A DNA stretch of 64,000 nt from Coleophoma eucalyptorum. Its lineage: Eukaryota; Ascomycota; Leotiomycetes; Helotiales; Dermateaceae. The position numbers were made by a program, and so were the translations under genes. This document shows, piece after piece, positions 22,418-34,502 of the stretch; the stretch's first letter is position 1; each line of letters starts with the position of its first letter. Under the pieces are notes generated by a model. The model saw nothing but the letters and a program-made list of their open reading frames with translations. It searched no databases and was not told where the DNA came from. The stretch is from positions 992,001-1,056,000 of the forward strand of contig JALRME010000008.1 of assembly GCA_026120035.1 (NCBI GenBank), given 5' to 3'.

Positions 22418-24765
22418 TGCTAATGGAAGCGAGAATATGGCTAGAGAATTGAGGGAGCCATTTGGTCAAGTCAATTGAACACTTTTACGGGATTCTTTTA
22501 CATTTTATTTGTTACTAATTCGTTAAAGCTACCATTACGAATTACACTCTTTTGTATATTAATTTCTCGTATAATGTGACCTGCCGTCCTCTCAACCTAA
22601 GCGAGCTTTATGTGATTGGAAATCTGCCAGATATATCAAGCGACAGAGATGACTTACCAGATCTAGTCGAGTCCTTCGGCTCTTTCTTGTAGTGTAGCGA
22701 TGACGAAGTCAAATTTGTTCATAAATTAGCCAAATATTGATTTGCAGACAATCTTCCCGCTCGTCTAAGCCAATGTCCTTAATGAGCTAGGATACCAACT
22801 ATTTCGGCTCATGTCGGATTCACTGACCGAAAATATCTGCCAGCTTAAGAGGCCAGAAACCAGTCAATATGAACCAGAGGATAGTGATATATCTAGATAT
22901 CTTCCCGCTTACCTTCAGCACGCATGTTTCTTTTGAGTCCATCATCTGAACAAAGCAAGTCAATGACCAGGTATACAAAGTCTTACAAGAAGCATCTACC
23001 TCACTGGCTAAAGGTATTTGGCTGGTTCGGGATAAATTCTGACGGGATTCTTGGGACACTTTCTCTCAAAGATATAATAAAAGAACGTATCTCCGCTAGA
23101 TAGAATGCCCGTGGTCGTCGGGTAAAGTAAGGAAGTACAGTAGAGTATTCAGAGATCTTATAAAGTCGGAATGTAGTGGTTCTGGAGCAAAGTGCGGGAG
23201 GTTGTGGTCCGGTATTTTTGCTTAAGCTGTTCTTTTCACAAGATCAATGTTCGTCCTGTGAACGGCATATGTGCTCACATTTGTGCTGAAGCAACATTTT
23301 TATATACGTCATTGGCTTGAGTTGAATACAAGGTGACACAGCTGCATAGTGCCATGTCGGAAGTTAATGCGTCTCTTCAGCATTGATGTGGTTGTCGCCT
23401 CTCATGAGTCGGCCATGTTGAACATGGTGGTAGGGTGTTCTTTCCTAATATATTGTTACATTGCTGATTGCGGTAATCCTCCAATGATATTCTCTTCTAG
23501 CGATGTTCTGGTAGCGTTAGGATTTCTTCCGTTAAAGGGAGCTGTTCTGGGCCTATTTGGTCTGTTTGCACTAGTGTATCTCGCCAGTCCTTATTGATCG
23601 CCTTTGTCGAGAGTTGCCGCTAGCTATTGACTATCAGCTGTTTATTCTTCAATCTTTTGACAAGGCTCTTCTGACGCTGCTTCTCGTTCGTGAAACTTTT
23701 ATTCGCTTTCTAATACTTGACTTCTTTAGTGCTTCCCTTTCAAGTGCTTAAGTATTGCTTTACACGCCGCCCAAACAATTTGATGCACAGTAGCATTGTA
23801 TCAGAAACATCAGGTACTATTAAATTGAGTATAAAGCCCTAGTTTACTAAAAGAATATAGCAAATTAACATCTGGCTTTTTCGACATAGTGTGTTCAACT
23901 ATGCTTTCCGATACACTTGAATGCTGCATTAAAGAAATGAAGAATCGAGAGAGCTTAGGTTTTTAACACGGTCTGTACAATATTTTTATTGAATTATTTG
24001 GACAATAACATAGATACCTTAAGAGTATCTTTTCTAATAGCTATAACAAGTCATATACTTAATACGCTAGTGCACGTAGGACTTCAGATACGGCAATAAT
24101 AACAGGCTCTTACTTAACGTCAATATGGAGGTCGATTGAATTCCTTCTTGATTTTAAAGGAGATTTTGCACCTCTAGAAAATTATGATTTGCTACACAAG
24201 CGTCGGGAAACGTATTCCTCATGCCTTGAACAAAGAAATCCTTATTCTCGGTACCAGAACCGATGATCTTCCCGCTTTCGACAGAGAATAATAAATATGT
24301 GGAGTCTTAGATAACAAGGAATCACGGGTGCAGGTGTTTTTCGTTAAAAGCCTCATTGTATGAATCTCAGAAGTGGGATTTATGCGGTGCTGAATGACGA
24401 TAACAGCAGCAGTCTTATTGCCGTCTCCCTCCCGACTACCGATTCCCTCCCGAATATCGGAATTATCGTCTCCGAAGCTGCGTTGTATCATCATTCCAAG
24501 GACTCGCAATTAAACATGTACCCAGAACAAGGGGAATTCCCTGTGGATCTACATTACCCTCAATCAGATAATCAAGATAAGCTTTATGTTTGATTTCCTA
24601 TCTTATGTTCTTGCGGACCGAAAGGCCCAACGTGCTCATTAGTGTGATCCATTCTTCCTCCTTGTATCTAGTTTTTAGGTATATAACTCGCAACCATGAC
24701 GCCTTTAAAATTCAAGGTTTCAAGGCTTCAAGGCTTCATTTCAATTAAATATTGGTATTCCAAAA
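22418..24765. other. Intergenic; first 61 bases hold the lost monooxygenase tail
   Basis: 22418-22478 is the out-of-frame continuation of the monooxygenase. The remainder is AT-rich with no supported gene. ORFs at 22820-23059, 23349-23597, 24219-24509 and 24360-24593 show no domain and no splice partners. The segment 24640-24765 is presumably the promoter of the secreted beta-glucosidase. Confidence 0.45.
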
Positions 24766-27297
24766 ATGGCTTCCTTTTTGCTGTCGGTTGCAGCCTTGGC
24801 AGGTTTCGTACTAGGAATAGCACCAGCAGCAGATCACAGGATTGTTGGACCATATGGAAACGTACCTCCGGTATACCCGTCACGTATGTGCTTGACAGTG
24901 ATATTTTTGTTGACTTGAAGGGAGCTGACATTCCTCAAAGCAAACATGACCGGTGTTGGTGGGTGGGCTGAAGCACTAGTTAAAGCAGAAGCATTTCTTG
25001 CTCAACTTACACTAGAGGAAAAATCTGGTATGGTGACAGGGACAACCGGTCCATGTGTTGGTAACATCAGTCCTATTGAACGTCTGGGCTTCGATGGTAT
25101 CTGTATCCAGGATGGCCCAGTAGCAGTTAAAGAAGCCGACTATGTTAGCGTTTTTCCAGCTGGATTAACAACCGCAGCCACTTGGGATCGACAATTGATA
25201 TACACAAGAGGCGTTGCCATCGGGGCTGAGTTCAAAGGAAAGGGTGCTCATGTTGCTACTGGGTAAGCTTCAGGTTTAGTGCTCTCTGTGTAATCTAAGC
25301 TGCTAACCGTCTGACTCTACAGGCCAGTTGCCGGCCCATTAGGCAGAAGTGCTTGGAGTGGCAGAAATTGGGAAGGATTCTCTCCCGATCCATATCTTAC
25401 TGGTGTAGCAATGGAGCAGACTATTATTGGTATGCAAAGCAGCGGGGTTCAAGCAACCGCAAAGCACTTTATTGCATATGAGCAAGAGACACAGCGGCTT
25501 CCAACATACAACTATTCAACCGACGCGAATATCAGTATCACCGCTGTCACGCAAGAGTCATACTCTTCGAATGTCGATGATAGGACTATGCATGAGTTGT
25601 ACCTATGGCCTTTCGCTAATGCTGTCAAGTCGGGAGTAGCAAGTTTCATGTGCTCGTATAATAGGATTAATGGTTCTTATGCTTGCGAGAACTCGAAGTC
25701 TTTGAATGGACTGCTCAAAGAGGAACTTGGATTTCAAGGATACGTCATGTCTGATTGGGGTGGAACCCACTCCGGAATGTCATCAGTGGAAGGAGGTCTC
25801 GATTTGGATATGGGAGGCGGACTTGGTGCTTACGGAACTAAACTTGAGCCCAACTACTCATTCTATGGAGGAAACATCACGGCAGGAGTCTTAAATGGCA
25901 CGCTAGAGGTCTCTCGCCTTGATGATATGATTAAGAGAATTATGACCCCATACTACTTCCTTGGACAAGACAGCAACTACCCTACTATTGACATTTCGAT
26001 GGGCCTTCTTTACAGATCGATCGCTGGACCACCTTCTTCCTGGGTATCAGGTTATCAATTTGGAGATCCTAATCGTGATGTTCGCGCAGATCACAATGTA
26101 ATTATTCGTGCGGTTGGAGCTGCCTCAACAGTCTTGCTTAAGAATACTAACGATGCCCTCCCTTTGAAGACACCAAAGTCTATTGGCGTCTTTGGTAATG
26201 ATGCTGGGGACGACACTAATGGCGCATATGCAAACGGAGACTGGGAGTATGGCACAATCGCTATGGGTGCCGGATCGGGGACCGGAAGATTCACATATCT
26301 CATATCTCCGCTGGAAGCAATTAGGGCCAGATCTCGCGACTATGGCGGTCTAGTTCAATTCGTTCTTAACAATACTTTGATAAATTCGGGACTCTCTACT
26401 TATATCATTCCAAAAGAGCCAGACGTCTGCCTCGTCTTCGTCAAGACCTTTGGCACAGAAGGAACTGACCGCACCACGATGGATCTAGACTGGGATGGTA
26501 ACGATGTTGTAGAAAGCGTTGCAGCAATTTGTTCTAATACAATAGTTGTTATCCATAGTCCGGGCCCAAATAACCTCCCTTGGTCCGACCACCCTAATGT
26601 TACGGCTATTCTCGCTGCACACTATCCTGGCCAAGAATCGGGGAATGCCATTGCGGACATTCTCTATGGCAATGTTAATCCATCAGCAAAACTTCCATAT
26701 ACAATTGCTTTGGACGAGTCGGATTACAATACAGCTCCATCCAGAACTGCTACTAATAACTCTACGGACCCATACGCATGGCAATCATGGTTTGATGAGA
26801 AGCTAGAGATTGACTACCGTTATTTCGATAATCATAACGTCTCCGTCCGCTACGAATTTGGATTTGGTCTTTCATATACTAACTTCACATTATCAAGCAT
26901 GAGCATAACACATCTATCTAACGAGACGATAACTGCCACACCAGCAGAGCTCGCTGTTGCTCCAGGGGGCAATCCCGCGTTATGGGAAGAATTGTACAAC
27001 ATTACTGTAAAGCTTAATAACGTGGGCATTGTCAGCGGGGCCCAGGTTCCGCAGTTGTATATCAGCATGCCAAGCTCTGCTCCGACAGGTACACCGCCTA
27101 GACAACTCAGAGGCTTTGACAAAGTCTTTCTTCAACCTAACACTTCATCAATGGTCACTTTCCCACTCATGCGCCGCGATCTTAGTTACTGGGATGTTGT
27201 ATCGCAGCAATGGATCATCCCATCAGGGGAATTCGTGCTCAGTGCTGGATTCAGCAGTCGTGATATTAAGCTCACGGGCTCTCTGACTGTGATCTGA
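24766..27297 (+). CDS. Secreted GH3 beta-glucosidase (804 aa)
   Basis: Three exons: 24766-24883, 24941-25262 and 25323-27297. The introns (57 and 60 nt; GTATGT and GTAAGC donors) keep phase and restore the family sequence 'YPSPNMTGVG' and 'GPVAGPLGR'. The N-terminal 'MASFLLSVAALAGFVLG' is a signal peptide. The GH3 N domain has 'GPVAGPLGRSAWSGRNWEGFSPDPYL' (interrupted here), 'AKHFIAYEQE' (substrate-binding Lys-His) and the catalytic nucleophile Asp291 in 'VMSDWGG'. The C domain has 'HYPGQESGNAIADILYGNVNPSAKLPYT', interrupted here, followed by a fibronectin-III-like domain ('RQLRGFDKVFL'). Many NxS/T sites fit an extracellular glycoprotein. It releases glucose from cello-oligosaccharides or related beta-glucosides outside the cell. 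Length is normal and all key residues are present. Confidence 0.92.
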
Positions 27298-27767
27298 AGA
27301 TTCAACAGAGAATGATGTCAAAATTCCTAGTTTATCTTCGGCGTCGGTTTTTCAAGACTCATGAATTTAATGATTTATCACCGCTATAATAAGTCTTCCT
27401 AGAATTCGAGGCTTGTTAAATGACGTATTCTTTAGGTCCAACAATAGATATTTTCAAAATGATTCGGAACAAGCGATATCATAGGCTTTAAGTGATTAGA
27501 AATTCATTTAAGACTTTTTGTGCATCTTGTTGGAGATAACAGAACAGTAGAGAAAAGAGCCTATAGTGCTTTGTCAATATATCTATTCTGCTTCCTCCAT
27601 GGATATGATATTGCATACGAATAGAGACAAAGCATTGAAATTTACAAATATCCACTTTTACTGTGAGTAAAAGCGTTTATCTTTTTGCTAACTAGAGCAA
27701 ATTTTTAATCCAGACGCTTCTAGAGGCTTCATTATGGTAATAATAAGTCTCCGATGCCCCTTCTATA
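27298..27767. other. Intergenic, 3' region of the beta-glucosidase
   Basis: AT-rich DNA with no gene seen; presumably contains the polyadenylation site. Confidence 0.4.
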
Positions 27768-28058
27768 ATGAGTGTCAGCCTGTTCGAAACTGTTTTCATT
27801 GCTGGTGGTCTTTATCCCGTCACACCAGCATCCACCGCTTTCATTCGAATCAACTGTGCCAGGTCCATAAAGCATTCCGTGAGTATCAGCGGCATATTTA
27901 TCTTGCCCAACTGGGGCAACATTGTCGGCTCCTATATCTACCTTGTGGTAGAAGCTCTATGTTATGCGATTGGCATTGGGGACAATATTTTATTTATTAC
28001 CCTGTTTTATGTATGTTGGTATATACTTTATTTCAACTGTAAGAATGACAGGTCATAA
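27768..28058 (+). pseudogene. Possible transporter fragment (relic)
   Basis: A 96-codon frame with two hydrophobic stretches. The text 'RINCARSIKHSVSISGIF' then 'NWGNIVGSYIY' faintly resembles the loop and following span of Dal5-like MFS permeases ('GNIVG/GNIIG'). A second frame overlaps it. No start context, no upstream domains and no splice links were found, so this is at best a decayed piece. Weak evidence. Confidence 0.25.
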
Positions 28059-28777
28059 TATGGTGTAATAAAGTAGATTATTTTTCTAGGTGAAATGTGA
28101 TGGAGGTTATCAATACCCTCCCATTTTTAGCATCACATAGTTACAAACGAGTGTGATGGCGTCGTATGACGACCTAATACCGATATTCCAACAATATCCT
28201 ATGGCTAAACCACTATTTTCTTCTGAAATAAATTGATGCAAAGGGTGTACTTATTGTGGAAGCACGCATGAAGTACTCAGAGGCTGAATTAGCCAAGATG
28301 GAAGATTTAAGTCCGTAGTTTCATCACGCATTATAATCCATTGCAATACATTAGATTTAAGTATATGATTGATTGAACAGACGTAGTAAACCCACTATCA
28401 GAGACTAGTTTCATTTGCAAGGTTATATTAACAATCTCAACTGTAAATTCTACATTGAATATAGTATTTTTCTTCTCTCCAGGAGGCTAAAATAATGGTT
28501 TGGGTTAAATTTATTAAATATCATTATATGATCAAACAGTAGGTAGGCATTCTAGGTTATATTGGATTAGCTCTTATTGCTAGGTTAGAGCTACTAAGAG
28601 TTTTTCATAAACGTATGCCATCATCTATCCTAGATCAGTGGGTTGACACGTGTGGCGAAGAAGATAGGTTGGTGTATTAACTGGGAATTGCTTGGTTTTC
28701 ACATGAATTTGTTGTGATACTGTAATTATGAGGCTCAATATACTATATTAAAGAATTGGTTGATCCTATTTAACCCC
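28059..28777. other. Intergenic, no gene seen
   Basis: AT-rich spacer. It contains the imperfect palindrome at 28103-28120 flanked by 'tgtgatg' and 'catcaca' inverted heptamers. No coding segment recognised. Confidence 0.4.
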
Positions 28778-30236
28778 TCACCCGCTTGAGTAGTCACAGG
28801 TCCCGCAGAATCCACATTCCTTGTTGCAAGTCGTAAAGTCATCCATCGGCCTGTAGTCGTAATCATAGTCATGTTCGTCATAAATCTTATAGCTATCATA
28901 ACTCGCTTGATGTATCTCTGGCGCGAGCTGCTCCTTTTCCTATCATGCAATAAGCCAAATTGGTTCATATTAATAATTGGGCATGATAAGAACCTTTCCG
29001 CCTAGGATTGAAGCGACTTCCTCGGTGTCTTGGGTACTCCAGTCTTGTTCGTAGTGCTCGTTTTTGCGTTGACATAGCTCGATGAGTTCCTCGCTCAGAC
29101 CAGACATAAACACACTCACAATACAATCTTCATACATGGTTACCCAATATGACGTATAACCAGCCTCAAGAACTCTATTAACAATTTCATGTAGTCTGAC
29201 TTGACCGGGCATCTGCGACCTTTCACTTGTCTCGAAGTAGCGCATTGCGGCGACTACCGAGTCTTCGACCTCCGCGAGATCGACTTTGGTATCAAAGGTC
29301 ATATCACCGATAGTACAATCACATATAAATGTGACAATGTTTGAGCTAGTCAGCTCCGCGTCCCAAAACTCTTCGAATTCAAGGCCCAGGTTCAGCTCCG
29401 CATTAGCCCACTCCAGTGAGAGCAAAGATAAGAGGCTGGTTGAGTAGAGGCTCTTGCCGACTGTCGGGAGTAAAAACCGAAGAACCCGCTTTAGATACAC
29501 AATATCTAGCGGAGGGGCTGTCTGGGTTCGTTTGAGACCTGGTCTTTCCGTTTTCTAAAAGACGTCAGAGGAGTTTTGCAAATTTCATTATTGCTTCTTC
29601 TACCAGCTCGGTAACACTTCGTGACTTACTTGGACAGGCTTTGATGGCGAGCTAGTCGCCCTCGGAAATGAGGTGTGGCCTTGTATATCGAAAGTGACTG
29701 GTGGCTGGGATCCGTCTCTACGAGATGGCCTTTCTCCAAATGCATTATCTTTCTGTCGATATGCAAGGTCAATATCCCGTGATGGTCGAGCACGGTGAGC
29801 TTGCCACTGTTGCGTATTGGTTGGAGTCTTCTGATATAAATTGATCTCGAAGAATTTATTGTGTTTGTCACACCTGTAGTTTTTGTACCTAGATTCGTAA
29901 AACATTCAGTACAGAACGATAGCACTTAGGGATCGATGTCAAATACGAGATTACTTTATCAAAGTCCAACTTCAAAAGATCGTCTTTGGTGGCTTCTATG
30001 AAACTATTGCTTGCCGGAAGAAAGTATCTGATCGACTCTTGCGGCCCATAGTTGACTAGCCTCACAACTCGAATCGCGTATGAAGCATTACTAGCGTTGG
30101 ATATGTCATCTTGTAGCGGAACCAGAGATATTACTTGGACTTTAGCCCAATGTATAAATGCATCAAACTGAGCCTCAAATTCAAGCTGCCGGGGACGGCA
30201 GAGGCTTATGGAGGGACAACATAAAATGGTAGACAT
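28778..30236 (-). pseudogene. Unidentified gene with Cys-rich tail, probable frameshift
   Basis: Reconstructed exons: 30236 to about 29895, about 29893-29630, 29554-28994 and 28939-28778. The last three are joined in phase by a GTAAGT intron (75 nt) and a GTTCTT intron (54 nt). The N-terminal part ('YGPQESIRYFLPASNSFIEATKDD', interrupted here) and second part ('YKNYRCDKHNKFFEINLY') read like one conserved fungal protein, but the frame changes between them at about 29893 and no intron of normal length repairs it. The C-terminus is striking: an Asp/Tyr-rich run, then 'FTTCNKECGFCGTCDYSSG', six residues of which could ligate a metal. I have seen similar Cys-rich C-termini in uncharacterised ascomycete proteins but cannot name a function. 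It could be a pseudogene, a sequencing error, or carry a very short 37-38 nt intron. Confidence 0.5.
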
Positions 30237-31549
30237 AGCATAGACTTGTCAAAAACTAAACAATATGAGAATAATACCTAGGGTAAAGTAGTTTCAAAGC
30301 AGTAGCAGAGCAGGTACTTTATCTGAACAGGGCGCTTCTGTCACATGCACAAATAGCGCCGCTCCCTGAACTCTGCTCAAGGTAAGGAATCATCAGTAAT
30401 CGGTCGTCCACAGGGATAACGCCACTATATATAGAACCTTACTTCTTATCTACAACCTGAAACTTCGCTTCTACGAAAGGTGTGGAAGCAGTCTTCTCGA
30501 GAACCCAGATATTACGATACTGATGGTCATGGGATGCATAGCTGAAAAAGGCGAAACAAGAGGTTAACTTCTTACATGCTAGCGAGATGCAAGTGACTGA
30601 GACTAAGGGTTATACAATTGGTTTCGTTGAGATCCTTAGAATTCCACAACCACGATGAAATATTATCAATCGTATCTCATATCTCTTTACGCAAGGCCAG
30701 CCTTACAACGTGGTTTGTTGAGGCTGATAGTAATGCGCTTTTCTAACAATTGATGCTATTCTCTACTGTCGGTTAGATGTTTGTGAAATCTCATCTGTAA
30801 ATTCTTTCGGTCTCGGGGCTCAAGGACCAAGGGAGTTGCGCCCAACAACACCCCAGCCACCCAGATACGACTCATGGCAATAATTTTCGGAGGAGGTACT
30901 CAAAACGACAGTGTGAGAGTCATGAACCGCCCCGCTGTTAACTCCTTTAGACTTTAGACTTTAGACTTTAGAGCTCGCGCCAGAAGGGGGTTGGAATCGC
31001 GTCGAATCTAAACCAAAACCTAGTTGTAAGCACAGTATCGTCCTAACATGCAATTCTTTACCATATTTTCAGAACTGACAAAGTCGATACTCAGGATAAG
31101 CCTTGGTCTTGAAGAATTACTTTACAGTAGTAGTAGGAAGAAAATCTATATTTAAATGTACTTGGACAGTGTTACTTTATATAAACTTATGTTCAAACGT
31201 GTTCAATAGAGGTTGCTACTATTTCTTATTTAGCTTATAAGAGATATGATAAATAGTAAGCTAGTAAAGTATGATTTCCCTAAATATTATGTAAATCAAA
31301 AATTAGTATTTGTCAGAGGTCATACAGTGCCAAGATGGAGTCAAACGGCAATGTACTGACAAGATAGTATTGATAGCTACAGTATCCTCAGTTTAGCCTT
31401 ATCACTCAACCAAGCTAGCTCCAATTGCAACGCCATGCATCTAAGGTTACATGAGAAATTCAACTAGAGAGCAATCCTCCAACAGTATCAACATGTCACA
31501 TGGCATCATATATGTTGTCACCTGACCATTCTTTGGCACTAGAAGCCTC
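30237..31549. other. Intergenic, promoter side of the Cys-tail gene
   Basis: No gene supported. Contains a tandem heptamer (30945-30972) and AT-rich DNA at 31120-31310. The last 100 bases lie downstream of the Zn2Cys6 gene. Confidence 0.4.
30945..30972. repeat. Tandem heptamer, four copies of CTTTAGA
   Basis: Four perfect head-to-tail units in non-coding DNA. Function unknown; may be simple slippage. Confidence 0.85.
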
Positions 31550-33725
31550 TTAGTTCGCCGAATCAAGTCCGCCCAACCACGCCATATCCTCCTTCCCATG
31601 AAGGAAACTATCAAAATCAAATCCCATCTCCCGAAAGACATCCTGAGAGTAGGGGTGCGCAAGCCTATCCAGCGGAGGGGACTCGGCTGCGTTGTGCGTT
31701 TCCAAGATTCTCGACGATAGGGCTTTGAAATTCAAAACACATTGCTGAATATATGGACTGAGATGCTCATGAGCAGTCAGGCTGGAAATCAGCTTACTCC
31801 AACACTGCGATACTCTCGGCGTGAACAAATCTGCTTGCAGCATTGTAGCCGTAAGGATTGTCCCAGCGACGTAGAGGTAGAAGATGCGATACCACCATGG
31901 AAGAATACTATTCGTCCCGTCAGCGTTTTCATTGGATTGTATTATCTCGATCATTCCTAGGGCACTTTCGATGCAGACAGAAGCACTGTCCTTTAAAAGA
32001 CGGTCTCCTAAGTTTTGGTCGTGAGGGGAAGTCAAGGGTCCGTGGTGTGGTGAAAGACACAATCGAGTTAGCGATGGTCTAAAGAGGAGGATTCGACAGT
32101 GAAAAAGCCTATGTTCTCCCAATAAGAAATTAGGTCCTTAAATATGCGTTGTAAAAAGCACAGCCGTACCAGAGGAAAACAGGATACATCAACTTTATCC
32201 AAATTCACTTACCGAAGGCGGAGAATCACTCCTTGTGTATATGAGACATGATCAATATTGCTTTGGTCAGCATCACTTCGTAATGGTTGAGCAAGACTCT
32301 TCTCCCATCTATTAAGGCATGCATCAATCTGCACTGCAGCACTGGTGTGCTCATTATCCTGGTAAAGACGTGGCAAGCCTAGTCTGTCCGCGAAATTGTT
32401 GGAAGCAGGTGCTTGCAAGAGCATAATATGGTTTGTCATTTCACACAAATCTATTAGTTTGGTAATATAGGGGGCGGGTGGCGCACGGGATTGTCCCTCT
32501 ACGCCATGATCGAGTGCAGGGTCGTTGGAAAAGAACGAAACAGTTGGGGGTGCCATTGGAATTCTTCCAAGGACCCATGAAATACCCCTGTGGCATTATT
32601 AGCAGTTGCTTCTAGGGTTAAGGCTCGTTTAAAACCTGTCCATGAAAACACAGCATTGCCAAAGCCGTCGTCTGCGCCAGCTATCACGTGCGGAGTTGGA
32701 TGAAGACATGGGGGGCTTGTTGTGAAGGCCAAGGCTCTGAGCCATTCGCACTGCAGAACCTATTGCCATCCAGGTTTGGTGTGATCTATTAGTACACTGA
32801 AGATAGCTAGCTATGAGAAGCAAGCATTGAACCAGATCAAGTGATGGTGGTTCCCAGATGATTGCCTCTGGACGTAGCAAAGCCCATGCCCGATGAAAGT
32901 ATGTACCGCTTACTTCCTCCCGTTGTTCCCGTTGCAATAATTCCTGCCATTGCACTGACAGGGCAAATATAGTATTTAGGGAACTGAGAAAAAGAGGTTC
33001 TTCTTCGTCAGCCAAGGTGCCATTGAACAGTGCCTGGTAGGACTGAGAGAAACTTTCTTTGTCTATGAAAGGCTCTAGAGGCTCGATATACCGCCAATAT
33101 ATATCCATTAAGGAGTCGGCGTGCTTGCGTGGAGGCAATACATTATCCATATGAAGACCCTTGCTGCCCGCCGCTGGGCTTTGACATTGGGTGCCAAACA
33201 AAGGGGCATCAGTCATTGGAAATAAACTGAGTCTTCCACTCGAAGAATACCCTAGTCTTACATCGAGAGCAGACTTGACCTCGTTAGTAAAACTGGCCGG
33301 GACACTGCTACTATAATGGTTATCTGGTTGTTCCGAACTGGTCGCAGGCGGAGGAGCACCAGGCCGAGGCAGATTTGGGGACGGGAATGACAATGACGGA
33401 GTCGGCCGATGAACAGTTGCACCGGAATGATGAGAAGCATAGGTGCAGCTCGCTCGTAGAGCATCCTTCTTTTGACAATTGGTGCAAGCTGATCTGGAGT
33501 CAGCCCGAGGCTTTAGGGGTCAGCACGGATGAGTAGCGCACCTGGGCGGATGCCATCGCATTTGATTTTTTTTGAGCGACAAGAGTGACAGGCAATGTCA
33601 ATCTTTAATCTCTTCCTCCGAGACGCTGGCGTGTCTGACCTCGGGGTTGGTGGGCTTGTCACAGTTGGTGGCACGTCCATGATGCCGTCATGCTTAAGAT
33701 CAAATGATTGCCGCACCCGCTTCAT
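31550..33725 (-). CDS. Zn2Cys6 transcription factor with fungal-specific domain (656 aa)
   Basis: Four exons: 33725-33542, 33488-32636, 32587-32213 and 32108-31550, all joined in phase. The intron after codon 61 splits the zinc cluster, whose six cysteines fall at residues 46, 49, 56, 63, 66 and 76 (C-x2-C-x6-C-x6-C-x2-C-x9-C), preceded by basic residues. The middle homology (Fungal_trans) domain starts near residue 170 ('LMDIYWRYIEPLEPFID') and includes 'CVFMDRGISWVLGRIPMAPP', interrupted here as the characteristic helix pair. 'RILLFRPSL' near residue 475 is also typical. It acts in the nucleus, binding CGG-type half sites. Its start lies 777 bp from the divergent MFS exporter, and the shared region carries inverted CGG/CCG sites, so it probably controls that transporter, itself, or both. 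Confidence 0.9.
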
Positions 33726-34502
33726 TGGTGAAGTTGCTAGATGTCGAAGAGGCCTTCTATTTCACGTCTCGTCTTGGCTATATTGTATTGTAGTTGGCGT
33801 TCCGAGAGCAGTTTGTTGAGGCAATGCTTGCTCCGATATGATACCGGATGGGAGGAGGAGGGCTAACGGAGCGGAAAGAGATCTCGGAACCGCTTGGGTG
33901 TTTCGGATCCGCTTGTTATTGGCTGAAATTTAGGCGGCGAGGTATCCCACTGCCGGACCGCCAGAGTACTAGAGTCCGCACGAATTAAATCCCGGCTGGT
34001 ATTCACCCCAATTTGCGTACAAATCCGACCAAAACTGGGGTTTCGATTGAGACCTCACCTAATAACTCAACTGAGATACTGGTAGACATGAGGTACCAGG
34101 GATTCTGAAATTGCTGACTGCACAAATCTTGTCTCACTGGTGGCAGACGTCTTCTAATTACTTTCTGACTTACTAAACTGTTGTATCTCGAGTGATCTGG
34201 AATAATACATACTCTGCAGTGAATGAACATCGCACATAAGCATCAGATAATGAGGGGGGTTCTTTCAAGCTGCTTAAATACCCTCGTGGAGCCTACTACC
34301 TAGTGTTGCGGTGGGTAATTCAAAGTAACCAATCGTATCCAGGTCAGTTGGCTACATTGAATCGTTCCGAGAAATTTGAGTCTTCGGAAGCGCCCCGGCT
34401 GACTTAGATCCCATAAAAAGAGTCAAAATCAAAGGTAGGACGTATTTTGCAATTGTCAGTCCGATAAAAAAACACATTCAGCATCCAGAGCTAGACAGCA
34501 CA
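33726..34502. promoter_or_regulatory. Shared bidirectional promoter with CGG/CCG inverted sites
   Basis: The 777-bp region between the Zn2Cys6 gene (-) and the MFS gene (+). It contains CGGAACCG (33885-33892), CGGATCCG (33904-33911) and CGGACCG (33954-33960), plus a direct CGG pair near 33867-33874. Everted or inverted CGG triplets with short spacers are the usual targets of zinc-cluster dimers. The sites lie closer to the regulator than to the transporter. Which factor binds is inference. Confidence 0.55.

Noticed and set aside
24219..24593. Overlapping ORFs on both strands before the beta-glucosidase
   Set aside because: Composition-driven and mutually antisense, with no domain, start context or introns.
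28970..28993. Ending the Cys-tail gene at the TAA near 28970
   Set aside because: Splicing 28993-28940 instead leads in phase into a distinctive Asp/Tyr-rich, Cys-rich terminus, which is unlikely by chance.
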